Virus record (IMG/VR): IMGVR_UViG_3300031576_000082
Span: 1 to 47,340 of that record
Source of the DNA: a virus
Length of the DNA stretch: 47,340 bases
Reading direction: 5' to 3' (one strand)
Numbering within the stretch: the stretch's first letter is position 1; each line of letters begins with the position of its first letter. The translations under genes were made by a program, and so were the position numbers. Below the pieces are notes generated by a model. That model saw nothing but the letters and a program-made list of their open reading frames with translations, was not told where the DNA came from and made no database searches. This document shows, piece by piece, positions 40,701-47,340 of the stretch.

Positions 40701-43050
40701 CGCCGCGAAGCATAGCGGAACGCGATTCCGCTTCCATGTCGTGGGCTACGATTTTATCGGGCGGCTGGGCTCGCGCTGGCGGGTCCACATAGAGGCCAAG
40801 CAGACCGCGCTCATCCAAGAGGCGCGTGATCTCATCGACGAATTGCTGTGCGGCGATGCGCGCGCTGGTCTTTTCCACAGCGGCGCGGGCGACGATTGTT
40901 CGCAGCGAATCGGCCACCGGCCCTGGCCGCGTCGCGAGCCGGTCCAGCTCCCGCAGCAGTGCGCTAACGGAGTCCACGCGGCGCTGGTTTTCGTCCGTCG
41001 CCAATATGTTGCCAGCGGCTTCCAGATCGTCGGCGTAGCGAGTAGCGGCGGCGAACGCGCGCTTATCCTCACGCAATATATTGCCAGCGAGGCGCAACAC
41101 TTCGGCGCGCTCTTGCATGCCAGCCAGCACCAGCGGGTCATCGCCGAACAACGAGATTTGCGCCGCCTGTTGCCGCGCCGCTGGCGCCATCATGGCCTCG
41201 CGCACTATGAACGTCGCTTCACGGCCGTTAGCTGGTGAAGAATTATGAAACAGATCGACTAGCGCCGCATGTATCTCCGGGCGATCCGCCGCTACGTCGC
41301 CGATGATTGCGCCAAGACGCGGCGGGATCACACCAGCGCGCACTGCGGCGAAGGCCTCGTCCGACAAGCGCGCCAGCGCCCGCGCGGTGCGGAAATCATT
41401 GCTACGTTGCGGAATAGATGTGTCAATCAACTCCGGCGCTTCCCGCATCAGCATCGCGGTATCAATTGGATCGCCTGGGGTCTCGCGCAAATTCTTTTGC
41501 GCGGCGATGTGGCGGACTTCTTGTGCGGTCCAGCCGTCGGCTTCGCGGTATAGGTAGCCGTCGATCTCGATCTCGTCGCCGCCCTGCGATAGGCGTTGCG
41601 CCAAGGCGACGCGCTGATGCCCATCAGCGACGACACGGCTACCGTCAGCGCGTTCAAATACCACTAGTTTCCCGGCGCTTTGCCCATCCCACGATTCCAC
41701 CCCTTGCAATCGATCGGTCTCGCCCTGCGCTCCGGCGCGTTTGTATTGGAATGTCTGCGGATCGAAACCGAGCGATCGCGCCGGAAAGCGTTGGAACGTG
41801 CGCGGCCTCGTCCGACCATTTAGGGTGACACTCTCGCGGCGCCCGACAGCTGGCGCTGGCGCCTCATCGGCTTGGCGAGCGGCGGCTTCAATAGTTCCGG
41901 GCCCTGCCTCGCGCACGCCGCGTTGCGGCGGACGTGTGGGGCGCTCTACATTGGCGTCCCGCAAATAGGCGTCGTTGGCGACGATATCGTCGACCAGCCC
42001 ATCAAGGCCGAGTCCATCGATCGCGGATAGCGTCGCCAGATCGCGTTGCAGCGCCCCTACTACCAAGCTCTCCGCCTGGCCGGCCATCGCCGCACGCAGC
42101 GCCTCGCCGCTTCCTGGCTCATCCAGCCCTGGCCGAACGCGCGCCGACGTCGGCGATGTTTCCGCAGCGTCGCGAAGCGATACCCCGCGTCTAAACCCAG
42201 CGGGTGCGCCAATGGCGGCGCCAAAAACGCCGGCCAGCGCGAAATCAATAGCGATTTGCGAGGCTGGGTAATCCTCGCCCATGCGAATCGCATCGGCAAG
42301 AATAGCCGGCTCCACAATCGCTTGAGCCGCGACGTTGGCGGCGGCGCCATGCAGGGCGTGGGTTGCTACCCGCTCCAACAAGCCGGCGCCAACGCGAACC
42401 GGCGCCCCCCACCCAATCGCCGCCGCCGCTATTTGTTCGGGCGCTCCAGTCGATAAACCGCCGATCAACGCTCCTGGAAGGAGTAGCAAGCCACGCCCCA
42501 CCTGAGACAAAAAATCACCCTCGCCTAGATAAGTGTGCAGCTCTTCGGTCGCTTGCAGGCGCATCTCCTCGGCGCGCACGATCATCCGGTCTGGCGATGC
42601 ACGCTGTACTAGATTATTGAGATAATCGCGCGCTGGCCCCGCTTGTCGCCGCGATGGTCGCAGCAATTCAATCACGCTGGTCTGGAAAGCAAGAGCGATA
42701 TCCAGATCCAGCTGATCATAGCCCGGAATCACGGTCGCCGACGTGTACCACGAGCGCGCCTGCGAGAGCCACAATACATCTTCAGGATTGGCGAGACGCT
42801 TACCAGTCATCTCCTGCAATTCATCGATCAGTTCGTCGTAGGCATCGACACGGGACACACGCACCGAGTCGGACGTGTAGCGGCGGCGGTATAACTGATA
42901 GCCAGTTAATTGGTCGTCGAACGCTCGCGTCAACCCGCCAGGCAATTGCATTGGAGCGTTAACATCCGCAGGATCGGGCGCCCACCAATCTGACGACGGA
43001 CTGCTGTCCGGCCTAGGTTGGCCTGTCAGGGGACGCGCAAGATCGCCCAT
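34768..43050 (-). CDS. Giant polyvalent ejection protein (ParB-like, metallopeptidase-like and HTH parts)
   Basis: 2,760 aa, about 17 % of the genome. In order: N-terminal helical part with hydrophobic stretch at about residues 185-250; ParB/Srx-like domain at about 415-525 with VVADGHQRVALAQRL; a helical linker to 900; a domain with ALHEVQHLIQGAEGW (HExxH, about 1105-1120) followed by VEARNVQTRKDM; a domain with HVRFNERMD and LFIEEVQSDWHQTGRKRGYG (about 1600-1635); DVYFFEGVTVQLG (about 2035); a second metallopeptidase-like site ILHELGGHVGLPE with distal NEEALAYAIQ (about 2163-2226); and two HTH-like segments (about 2530-2570 and 2685-2715). This mosaic is that of large polyvalent proteins delivered into the cell by phages. 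Lies in the T7 gp16 position. Confidence 0.8.
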   Translation of the reverse strand: MGDLARPLTGQPRPDSSPSSDWWAPDPADVNAPMQLPGGLTRAFDDQLTGYQLYRRRYTSDSVRVSRVDAYDELIDELQEMTGKRLANPEDVLWLSQARSWYTSATVIPGYDQLDLDIALAFQTSVIELLRPSRRQAGPARDYLNNLVQRASPDRMIVRAEEMRLQATEELHTYLGEGDFLSQVGRGLLLLPGALIGGLSTGAPEQIAAAAIGWGAPVRVGAGLLERVATHALHGAAANVAAQAIVEPAILADAIRMGEDYPASQIAIDFALAGVFGAAIGAPAGFRRGVSLRDAAETSPTSARVRPGLDEPGSGEALRAAMAGQAESLVVGALQRDLATLSAIDGLGLDGLVDDIVANDAYLRDANVERPTRPPQRGVREAGPGTIEAAARQADEAPAPAVGRRESVTLNGRTRPRTFQRFPARSLGFDPQTFQYKRAGAQGETDRLQGVESWDGQSAGKLVVFERADGSRVVADGHQRVALAQRLSQGGDEIEIDGYLYREADGWTAQEVRHIAAQKNLRETPGDPIDTAMLMREAPELIDTSIPQRSNDFRTARALARLSDEAFAAVRAGVIPPRLGAIIGDVAADRPEIHAALVDLFHNSSPANGREATFIVREAMMAPAARQQAAQISLFGDDPLVLAGMQERAEVLRLAGNILREDKRAFAAATRYADDLEAAGNILATDENQRRVDSVSALLRELDRLATRPGPVADSLRTIVARAAVEKTSARIAAQQFVDEITRLLDERGLLGLYVDPPARAQPPDKIVAHDMEAESRSAMLRGAHDLDDGAFLQARAEEALQRAMRGEVGEALPDDALGMQREADLERIEDAAEALELDPDPTELAGGALLLARGGDDFDAAARRRLRRAPSEEKAGAAEEAAEPETFAEIAEQRATVKAPFNPFDFDDEAKLREAIASATLPELAKVQREFGIGDFSERTRAEFERAFVGEVFPGGAVGQGGFFAMAGQRSTLAPIIVQAQQWARRSEAYVWERSWNDFGVGVYKGLDGEWRAEIDDSKARFKTEALREEPNIIPKGPDDTIQRFRGRMGDIIDHPGLYRAYPWLADQEVAGVIGWGGRGEYNATTKKIWAQGKDESEALSAALHEVQHLIQGAEGWAAGSNWRHVAYHSQRRLADIEDALRQLDAHHGAIGHNSRKALEDAREAVQHTLEVLGDDGPASVWDTGSRQAWLAYEREHGEVEARNVQTRKDMDAAARRGAMPETTLDVKRSQIYDARDGVALTIPDESQIADVVSEIAPRYGLQIDALMASFEHSGEKRFYRAAGLGWSLFHAEGDVRNITWNTERLAREMEALPPPFSPAALSRAWTRTFSPIARYRVQTRTQLEREMGKYSARLPMARARLDALTELTKRGLDKMDIKSTSLDLRSLLRSSDPRGARFATAGLPSVWGSAVARTAETLRIGKDEPKLTDAMPGSDWWNAISHARGVKQEELHWVGLEDYLKASEGALSREEVVGFIRAHGLQVEETLLGGGGGDAVSQQALLSLIEERSRLRIPSGQDWGEIRTRLNEIEPEIARLQDQVRVERYGDSTRWSSRTLVGGENYRELLLRLPERDNITRKPSLTPLDFYSSHFDQPNILAHVRFNERMDASGRRTLFIEEVQSDWHQTGRKRGYGRPAIAEWTATQSAGRWIVRDAQGYEQGSTSTSFDSSAQEAIDAVALRFQLDSVPDAPFKNNAWASLAMKRMIRWAAENGFEQIAWTRGQRQIERSGLARHVDELTLRTEASGHQYIYGSKNGNNAAGPIDVTESQPLEAIVGAEMAQRLRDASSATVGDVTLQKVGGLDENVEIGGEGMRAFYDRIIPNIANDLGKKYGARVGETTIPVTPTVQETVHALPLTLAMREAVLGAPQDMFARGRQHAAPAPPLGTVSQWHAAARALFPGYGKRALDNGRLTIVQSLDDLPQSAFDGMFARLFDSVRTAKQRAALIEDRTVRIDDPEITAYGFRNLAGKDMVAALTPTVSGDAKSPVEVIFAELTRGGYDMMANYGADPHNAIDTLSIVMSAIVDDAARTKRDVYFFEGVTVQLGRAYRHMAATIKPPRGYSVVATSRSGVFVLRTPLLKAAGGDPRVATDQAVKSAYGRITGPAPSSRGNKVFNDVFEALRKKNAGMTARSLGNVIGYAEGGQAWVVADTAPLSQAKGIILHELGGHVGLPEMLGPAGFERLMMRVEQLRESDPDIASGYETAKRARTPDSQLNEEALAYAIQGAADETMGDGLRGLLKSLYNSIRAWLWRTFPGMRLADTLEFEDMRYLTMGALRHVSRTAPREIDASGYWARGVDANRASTRGDGFYAQSDNRLMRGDVARPTHIASITAISEPSVVAWRQHLRPGRKGPRVATRIIELSYSRGPTGDYLNPTEVAAQMLREGFFKGKRVRTAADLVDARRSLLRNGRDGPRVTFPSLPAREPTITRAQRTFLANRRVLDEEAYRLYHKGDSTVVRRRGGALSGPLRGPRTGWTLQMIGTRQGRETTEVFRGIARHTARLDEWRMEQEALVARATLREFGVRTPRHYEARDLIEMYNDQMTNDAIAAELSLDGQAINTATVRHYLVETRSAVHRAMAVEGGLARLSQALRMDEAELRAFLVVERRGPSMLGEARRLLASGKTGTQLIQRALSVYAEQHGFNPSKASLIVTISQARQKLGMLLQHIARTSPTQRATTIALRHAGLSGSEISERTGLNRNQVAGLIHRAMLSGEEFPARGQESRRFIRRRAGDAPSVQTREEAETLARIIDDLKDCK

Positions 43051-43056
43051 TTGTTG

Positions 43057-45273
43057 TTAGCGCCTCACCGCATCCGGACGACGCTCGAAAAGCGATCCGC
43101 GTAACAAATTGAAATCCAGGACGTATGGCGTGCGGCTATCGGTTTCAAAGTAAGTCTCCACCCCACCGATCTTGTCGCCCAAAAAGTAGCGCCCAGCGTC
43201 TCCGGTCCACACCAACCGCGCGTTCCGCCAATCTTGCAAGCGCCCATTGCGCGGAGGTTTACCGCCGCCAGCGCGCACATAATCATCCGCCGTCAACGAC
43301 TCGCGGATGTTGAAAAATTGATCTTGGCGTATCCAATTGGGGGCGATTTGGCGATTGCCGCCGCGTAGCGTCACCACGCCGCCCCATCGCCGTCCGTCCC
43401 CAGCGACCATACCCAGCGCTGAATTCACGGCCGTTGGATAGACTGATCGCCACCGTGGCAATCGACCGGGGTCTTCCGCGACCATCCCCTCAAAGATCAG
43501 ATCGGCGGCTGAAATTATTATCGCCGCTGTTTCCGGCGCTACATCCGGCGGCATGATGCGCGCTACTATGCGCCGATGTTCAGCCTCATCGCTTATCCCC
43601 GGAAGATTCGGCGGCGCGTACCCCTCCAGACCACGCAATCGCTGTGCTTCGGTAATATAGCGCGCCGTGTTGCGGGAGCGGACGCCGCCAAGCAGTAGAA
43701 CAGTTCCGGTTTCCATCAATCCTGGAGCACCCGCAGTCGACATTTCGCTCAACATGGCGCGGGCGCGGTCGGTGTTACCGCCGTCGCCCTGCTGCGCGCT
43801 GCGCACGATGGAACCCACCAGCGCCAGCGCCGGCTCGCCGCCTTCGCGGATGATGCGGGCGCCATCTTGGCGCTCGGTTGGAGTGAAGTAACTGGGGGCG
43901 GCGGCGCCTATCTCGCGGGCGTAGCGTTCCGCATGACGGATGCGTGGGCCGAAATCCAGGCTCGGGCCAGAGAAGGCCGGAAGCAGCGGCGGCGCTTCAT
44001 CGAAGTGCATCTGCGTCACATCGAGCGGGTCGCCGTTGCGCATAGCGTTCAGATATTGAATCCCCGCGCGCAAACGGATAGCTGCCTCGGGAGCGCCTTC
44101 ACCGCCCGCTGTCGCTTCGGCTCGGAGGGCGTCCAGCCGCTGCTCAATTGTCCGAAACGGAAGCCCATGCAATTCGCGCCGCACGGAGAACTCCGCTTCG
44201 AGCGCCCGCAATTGGCGCACCATCGCCGGGGTGCCCACCGCCGCGACTCTGGCGCGGAACCCTTCCAAATCCGCCTCATCTGGCGACACAAACACGCGAG
44301 ACAGCGCCTCCAATTCCAGCAACGAGTTGCGGACCTCTTCGCGTCCTTCCACCCTGGCGGCGCGCATCTCCGCTCTGAGCTCGCGCAAATCACGCAACCG
44401 CTCGCGCTCTAGCGCTGCTATGCGGCGGCGCCCCTCGCCAAAGAAAGCATCGCGCTGCGCCTCGCTCAGCACCAAGTCCGGATTGCGTGAGAATGTTTCC
44501 AGAAAGGCCACGGCGCGTTCGGCGCTCTCGGCAGTCTGCCCGCCGTCCTCGTAAATACCTTCCGCCGTGAAGGCCGCCGCATTGGCGCGATGGCGCGAGA
44601 GTGTGTTGTCGATACGGAGCCGCGCCTGCTCCGGTGAAATGCCGGCTAGCGGTTGCTGCACCGCCGCTTCGACCATGGCTGCGTATTCGCGCGCCCACGC
44701 CAGATACTCCGGGCTGGTCATGTCCGTGTAAGCGGAGCCGCGGGCCTCGGCGTAATCCAACGCCGAGTTTATGTCGTCGCCCACGCGCTCTATTGCGATG
44801 TTGCGGCGGCGTTGCCCAATACGATTGCGCGCCTCGCCGTATTCTCGATCCAGCAGCGCACCCACATAAGGCGCGAAATCCGGCGGCGCATTGGCCACGA
44901 ATTCCGCTCTGGCCGCATCGAACGACTGATCGAATTGCGCCACATCGTCGCCAGCGGCGCTCTCCAACTCCAACGCACGAGCGCCGATATCAACACTGGC
45001 GCGGGCCGCCCACGATTGCAGCATCGCGTTGTTGTAGGCCTCATCCTCCGCCAACCACGATTGCCGCAAGTGCGCTGCACCGGCCTCCAAATCGCCGCGC
45101 GCTTCCGCTTCCGCCGCCCGATTGAGCAACGGCTGCAATCTCTGTTGAATCTCTTGCGCGCTTCGCCCGAGCGCGCGCCACATTTCGCTGGCGTCGGCGG
45201 CTGCCGGCGCCGCCGGAACGATGCTGGCTACGTTGGATGGGGCCTCAAAGAGGCCCGCGCGTCGGACTGCCAC
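43057..45273 (-). CDS. Internal virion protein (T7 gp15-like by position)
   Basis: 738 aa. The GTG at 45273 is preceded by a perfect AGGAGG at 5 bases, so the longer frame to 45330 is not needed. It is almost entirely helical: AQEIQQRLQPLLNRAAEAEA, then RAGIQYLNAMRNGDP and later short strands around GGVVTLRGGNRQIAPNWIRQ. Helical bundles of this size are the middle partner of the ejection complex. Overlaps the gp14-like gene by 29 bases and is followed by the giant protein gene. Confidence 0.68.
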   Translation of the reverse strand: MAVRRAGLFEAPSNVASIVPAAPAAADASEMWRALGRSAQEIQQRLQPLLNRAAEAEARGDLEAGAAHLRQSWLAEDEAYNNAMLQSWAARASVDIGARALELESAAGDDVAQFDQSFDAARAEFVANAPPDFAPYVGALLDREYGEARNRIGQRRRNIAIERVGDDINSALDYAEARGSAYTDMTSPEYLAWAREYAAMVEAAVQQPLAGISPEQARLRIDNTLSRHRANAAAFTAEGIYEDGGQTAESAERAVAFLETFSRNPDLVLSEAQRDAFFGEGRRRIAALERERLRDLRELRAEMRAARVEGREEVRNSLLELEALSRVFVSPDEADLEGFRARVAAVGTPAMVRQLRALEAEFSVRRELHGLPFRTIEQRLDALRAEATAGGEGAPEAAIRLRAGIQYLNAMRNGDPLDVTQMHFDEAPPLLPAFSGPSLDFGPRIRHAERYAREIGAAAPSYFTPTERQDGARIIREGGEPALALVGSIVRSAQQGDGGNTDRARAMLSEMSTAGAPGLMETGTVLLLGGVRSRNTARYITEAQRLRGLEGYAPPNLPGISDEAEHRRIVARIMPPDVAPETAAIIISAADLIFEGMVAEDPGRLPRWRSVYPTAVNSALGMVAGDGRRWGGVVTLRGGNRQIAPNWIRQDQFFNIRESLTADDYVRAGGGKPPRNGRLQDWRNARLVWTGDAGRYFLGDKIGGVETYFETDSRTPYVLDFNLLRGSLFERRPDAVRR

Positions 45274-45805
45274 TCGTTCCTCCTGTTCGCGGTCTTGTGG
45301 TGGGGGTTCGCGGACGCGGCCTAATAACAAGTTTGCTCAGACGCATGCCTATATCGGCGACATCGCCAACCGCACCCAGATAGCCAGCCTGTTTGGCATA
45401 CTGACCTTGCAAACCAGCGGCGGCGGCGGCGTTGTTGGCGGATATCCCGCGCAGCGTCGCTTCCGATATTTCGTTCGCACGAGCGCCGAGGCTTTCGCGG
45501 GTGAACGACTTAATAATGGCCGCCTGCGTCGGTGAATCGCCGATCAAATTCTTGCCGGCGCGCGCGGCCTCGATCGCCGCCAGATTGGCGTTTAGTTCGC
45601 GCAAACGGAGCGCGGAAACCTGGCGGGCTTGGAGATCGGCTTGGCGCGCTTCGTTTTCGTGCGAGCGCGCTTGCGCTGCATATGAGGCAGCGGCGGCGCG
45701 GCCCCCTTGGATTGAGCTATAAGCCGAAGCCGCCGATGCCGTTACGGCGGCTATCGCCACCCAATTCGAGGCAATAAACGAGCCGGCGGCTGCTACGGCC
45801 TGCAT
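45245..45805 (-). CDS. Internal virion protein (T7 gp14-like)
   Basis: 186 aa from the ATG at 45805 (TGATG overlap with the nozzle stop). Hydrophobic N-terminus SFIASNWVAIAAVTASAASA, then a long alanine/glutamate helix with AQARSHENEARQADLQARQV and IGDSPTQAAIIKSFTRESLG, ending in a basic proline tail. This is the standard gp14-like pattern (membrane-inserting start, A..D..Q..R helix). Forms the outer part of the ejection channel. Confidence 0.78.
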   Translation of the reverse strand: MQAVAAAGSFIASNWVAIAAVTASAASAYSSIQGGRAAAASYAAQARSHENEARQADLQARQVSALRLRELNANLAAIEAARAGKNLIGDSPTQAAIIKSFTRESLGARANEISEATLRGISANNAAAAAGLQGQYAKQAGYLGAVGDVADIGMRLSKLVIRPRPRTPTTRPRTGGTSGSPTRGPL

Positions 45806-47235
45806 CAACGAACCTCCAGGGCGATTGAACGCACTTCCAGCGGTGCGGCCTCAATCTGCGTTAGCGCGAACGCAAAGTCACGCTTGCGCCCTAGATAGCG
45901 CGATTTGCGCCAACCCGTGCGCAGCGGCGGCGGTTGTGTCACGTCATCACTGACCCGGTACGCAGTGTAGCGCCTGCCATTGCCGTAAAACTGACCGGCG
46001 CGCAGCACATCAATCGCGGCCGAGGCAATTCGCTGCCATGTGTTTGCGCCCTCTTCCGCGTCCATCGGCGGCCACATCACTACGTCCGGCGCAAACCTGG
46101 CGCCGCCCTCGTAATCGCGCGCATCGGTGGGAGCGCCGGTCAACACGCCGCCGCCAGTTCCGACAAATTCACCCACATCGACGCGTCTGTTTTCGCTACC
46201 GCTCGTCACCCGCCAAACCAACGCCACGGTGCGATTGACGAACGCGGCGTTCGTCGGGGTCGTAGCGGCTGGATTGGTGAACAGCACGGAATTGTCCAGC
46301 AAACGATCCGCATCGAACCGCTCCAAGCTATAGGCGCTGGCGCGATTAACCACCGCATACACTTTCTTGCCGAACATCGCTGCGTCAACGAAAAGCCCAC
46401 CCGTAGTGGTCCAGACCGTCGCCCCGGCCAGCTCCGAATCACGGCGATAATGGATCGCACACACGCCGCCATCGGCGTTCACCGCCAGCACATAGCGTTC
46501 CGGCCCCCACTCAGAGCCATCCACAAGCAGCAAGCGTGTTGGCGTAACGAGCAATTCCGACGCCATCGACAGAATCTCGGCGGCCCCCCAGACGCGGCGC
46601 AATTGGCCGCTTGGCGCCAACAGCATTAGACGGTCGCCCTGAGTCTCCGAAAACACCACACCCTCCGCCGCCAAAATTGGGTTGCAATCGCCGGCAGTTT
46701 CGGGGCCAATGCGTAAAAACTCGACGGTCGTCGGCGTCACCGGCGTATTCGGCCCCTCGCCGACATAGTACGATCCCACCTCGGTTAAGCTCAGCAATTG
46801 TTCGCTCGAAACGCAGTGGCGCACGCGCCGGCCAAGCGCATCGCCAGGCCCATCGATGATGGCTTCGTCGTCCAAACCCTCGCCGATATCAAAATCCCCC
46901 GGCGTCGCCAACACGGACAACGCATGGACTTCCGGCGCACCGGGAAAATCCAACAATACAAGGCGATTTTTGTGGAACATGCAGCCGCCAGGGAAACCGC
47001 GCACGCTTGATATCATCTGCTCATCCCATTGCGTGGTGGCGCCGTTGGCGCCGGCCGCGCCCACCGCCGAGATAGCGCTGGTGGCGGATGGCCCGACCAG
47101 ATTGTTGGCGGTTACGCTAGGATCGGTGAAATTGTCGATAAACAGCAGGTCAACTTGTGTCCCGCTGACAACGCTGACCACTTCGTAATTGAAATCCTCC
47201 ACCGACGATGTGACTTGATCACCCACAGCAAATCC
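45805..47235 (-). CDS. Tail nozzle protein (T7 gp12-like), C-terminal part, joins 1-841 across the circle
   Basis: Continues the nozzle gene of 1-841; the true protein is 714 aa once base 47108 is joined to base 1. The apparent ATG at 47241 lies beyond the repeat in unrelated sequence and is an artefact. Key stretch: RGFPGGCMFHKNRLVLLDFP, then PGDFDIGEGLDDEAIIDGPG and LSLTEVGSYYVGEG with TPTTVEFLRIGPETAGDCNP, the hallmark of podovirus nozzle proteins (CMFHKNRL, followed by the PTTVxFLRIG and GVVFSETQGDRL segments). Stop at 45805 overlaps the gp14-like gene. Confidence 0.88.
   Translation of the reverse strand, partial: GFAVGDQVTSSVEDFNYEVVSVVSGTQVDLLFIDNFTDPSVTANNLVGPSATSAISAVGAAGANGATTQWDEQMISSVRGFPGGCMFHKNRLVLLDFPGAPEVHALSVLATPGDFDIGEGLDDEAIIDGPGDALGRRVRHCVSSEQLLSLTEVGSYYVGEGPNTPVTPTTVEFLRIGPETAGDCNPILAAEGVVFSETQGDRLMLLAPSGQLRRVWGAAEILSMASELLVTPTRLLLVDGSEWGPERYVLAVNADGGVCAIHYRRDSELAGATVWTTTGGLFVDAAMFGKKVYAVVNRASAYSLERFDADRLLDNSVLFTNPAATTPTNAAFVNRTVALVWRVTSGSENRRVDVGEFVGTGGGVLTGAPTDARDYEGGARFAPDVVMWPPMDAEEGANTWQRIASAAIDVLRAGQFYGNGRRYTAYRVSDDVTQPPPLRTGWRKSRYLGRKRDFAFALTQIEAAPLEVRSIALEVR
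47109..47235. repeat. 127-bp exact terminal repeat, copy 2
   Basis: Identical to 1-127. It is followed by 105 bases that differ from those following copy 1. See circular closure. Confidence 0.95.
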
Positions 47236-47340
47236 GCTCATTGGCGCGCGGACCTAGGCCGAGCGAGAATTGCTGCCCGGCCGGGGAAGCGCCCTCGACA
47301 CTCAACATCGTCAACGCCCCGCGCGCGGTCGCCAGCGTCA
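47236..47340. other. Unexplained 105-bp tail beyond the closing repeat
   Basis: Does not continue the nozzle gene: the nozzle frame meets a TAG 15 bases beyond the artefactual ATG. On the minus strand a different frame is open throughout (…LTMLSVEGASPAGQQF…), so it looks like coding DNA from a variant, another phage or a mis-joined read. I find no copy of it elsewhere in the window. Confidence 0.6.

Noticed and set aside
47236-47241. ATG at 47241 as the start of the nozzle gene
   Set aside because: It lies in the non-matching tail. The real gene starts at 841 and passes through base 1 to 47108 in frame.

Overview
This window is essentially one complete genome of a T7-like, short-tailed (podovirus-type), apparently temperate phage from a GC-rich Gram-negative host. 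A host with lipid A and periplasmic c-type haemes is implied by the cargo genes. An alphaproteobacterium is my guess from gene style; nothing in the window proves it. The first 127 bases recur exactly at 47109-47235. Joining base 1 to base 47108 restores one uninterrupted 714-residue tail-nozzle gene (1-841 plus 45805-47108), so the molecule closes as a circle of 47,108 bp. The last 105 bases (47236-47340) do not match the sequence that follows the repeat at the other end and are unexplained.

Late region (minus strand, read from about 16.4 kb down to 1 and on from 47.1 kb down to 28.6 kb). A promoter near 16.4 kb precedes a small-terminase-like gene. Then come small accessory and decoration proteins, a T7 gp17-like tail fibre, the large terminase, a virion transglycosylase, the portal, a Bbp19-like protein, the scaffold, a GP7-family capsid, a Bbp16-like decoration protein, the tail adaptor (T7 gp11-like), the nozzle (gp12-like), and internal ejection proteins. 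The ejection proteins are a gp14-like protein, a 738-aa protein, a giant 2,760-aa polyvalent protein and an 867-aa protein. A holin-like protein ends the block. Most junctions overlap as ATGA or TGATG, which implies strong translational coupling. One small membrane-type gene (6188-6406) lies on the opposite strand inside the block.

At the end of the late block, behind its own sigma70-like promoter (31867-31895), is a three-gene cargo cassette: a secreted subtilisin-like lipoprotein, a dihaem cytochrome c peroxidase/MauG-type lipoprotein, and a PagL-like lipid A deacylase. All three are envelope-directed, which suggests lysogenic conversion, superinfection exclusion or envelope remodelling.

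Early leftward region (24.3 to 17.8 kb): two HTH regulators flank paired operators. They are followed by an RMF-like protein, a RusA resolvase, several small winged-helix or HTH proteins, a primase zinc domain split by a frame change from the Toprim/DnaB-type helicase, small zinc-finger proteins and an orphan C5-cytosine methyltransferase. No DNA polymerase is visible. Rightward region (24.4 to 28.6 kb): a RecE-type exonuclease, a RecA-like (Sak4-type) ATPase, a protein built from 21 AGxGIx hexapeptides, a ribbon-helix-helix protein and a tyrosine integrase.

The short rightward transcript region 16.45-17.74 kb contains what reads as a type II hammerhead ribozyme, a short ORF, a strong terminator, a four-helix membrane protein and a second terminator. 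Related 18-bp operator-like motifs occur in pairs at both 16.4 kb and 27.35 kb, overlapping promoters, so the late promoter and the integrase promoter may be co-regulated.
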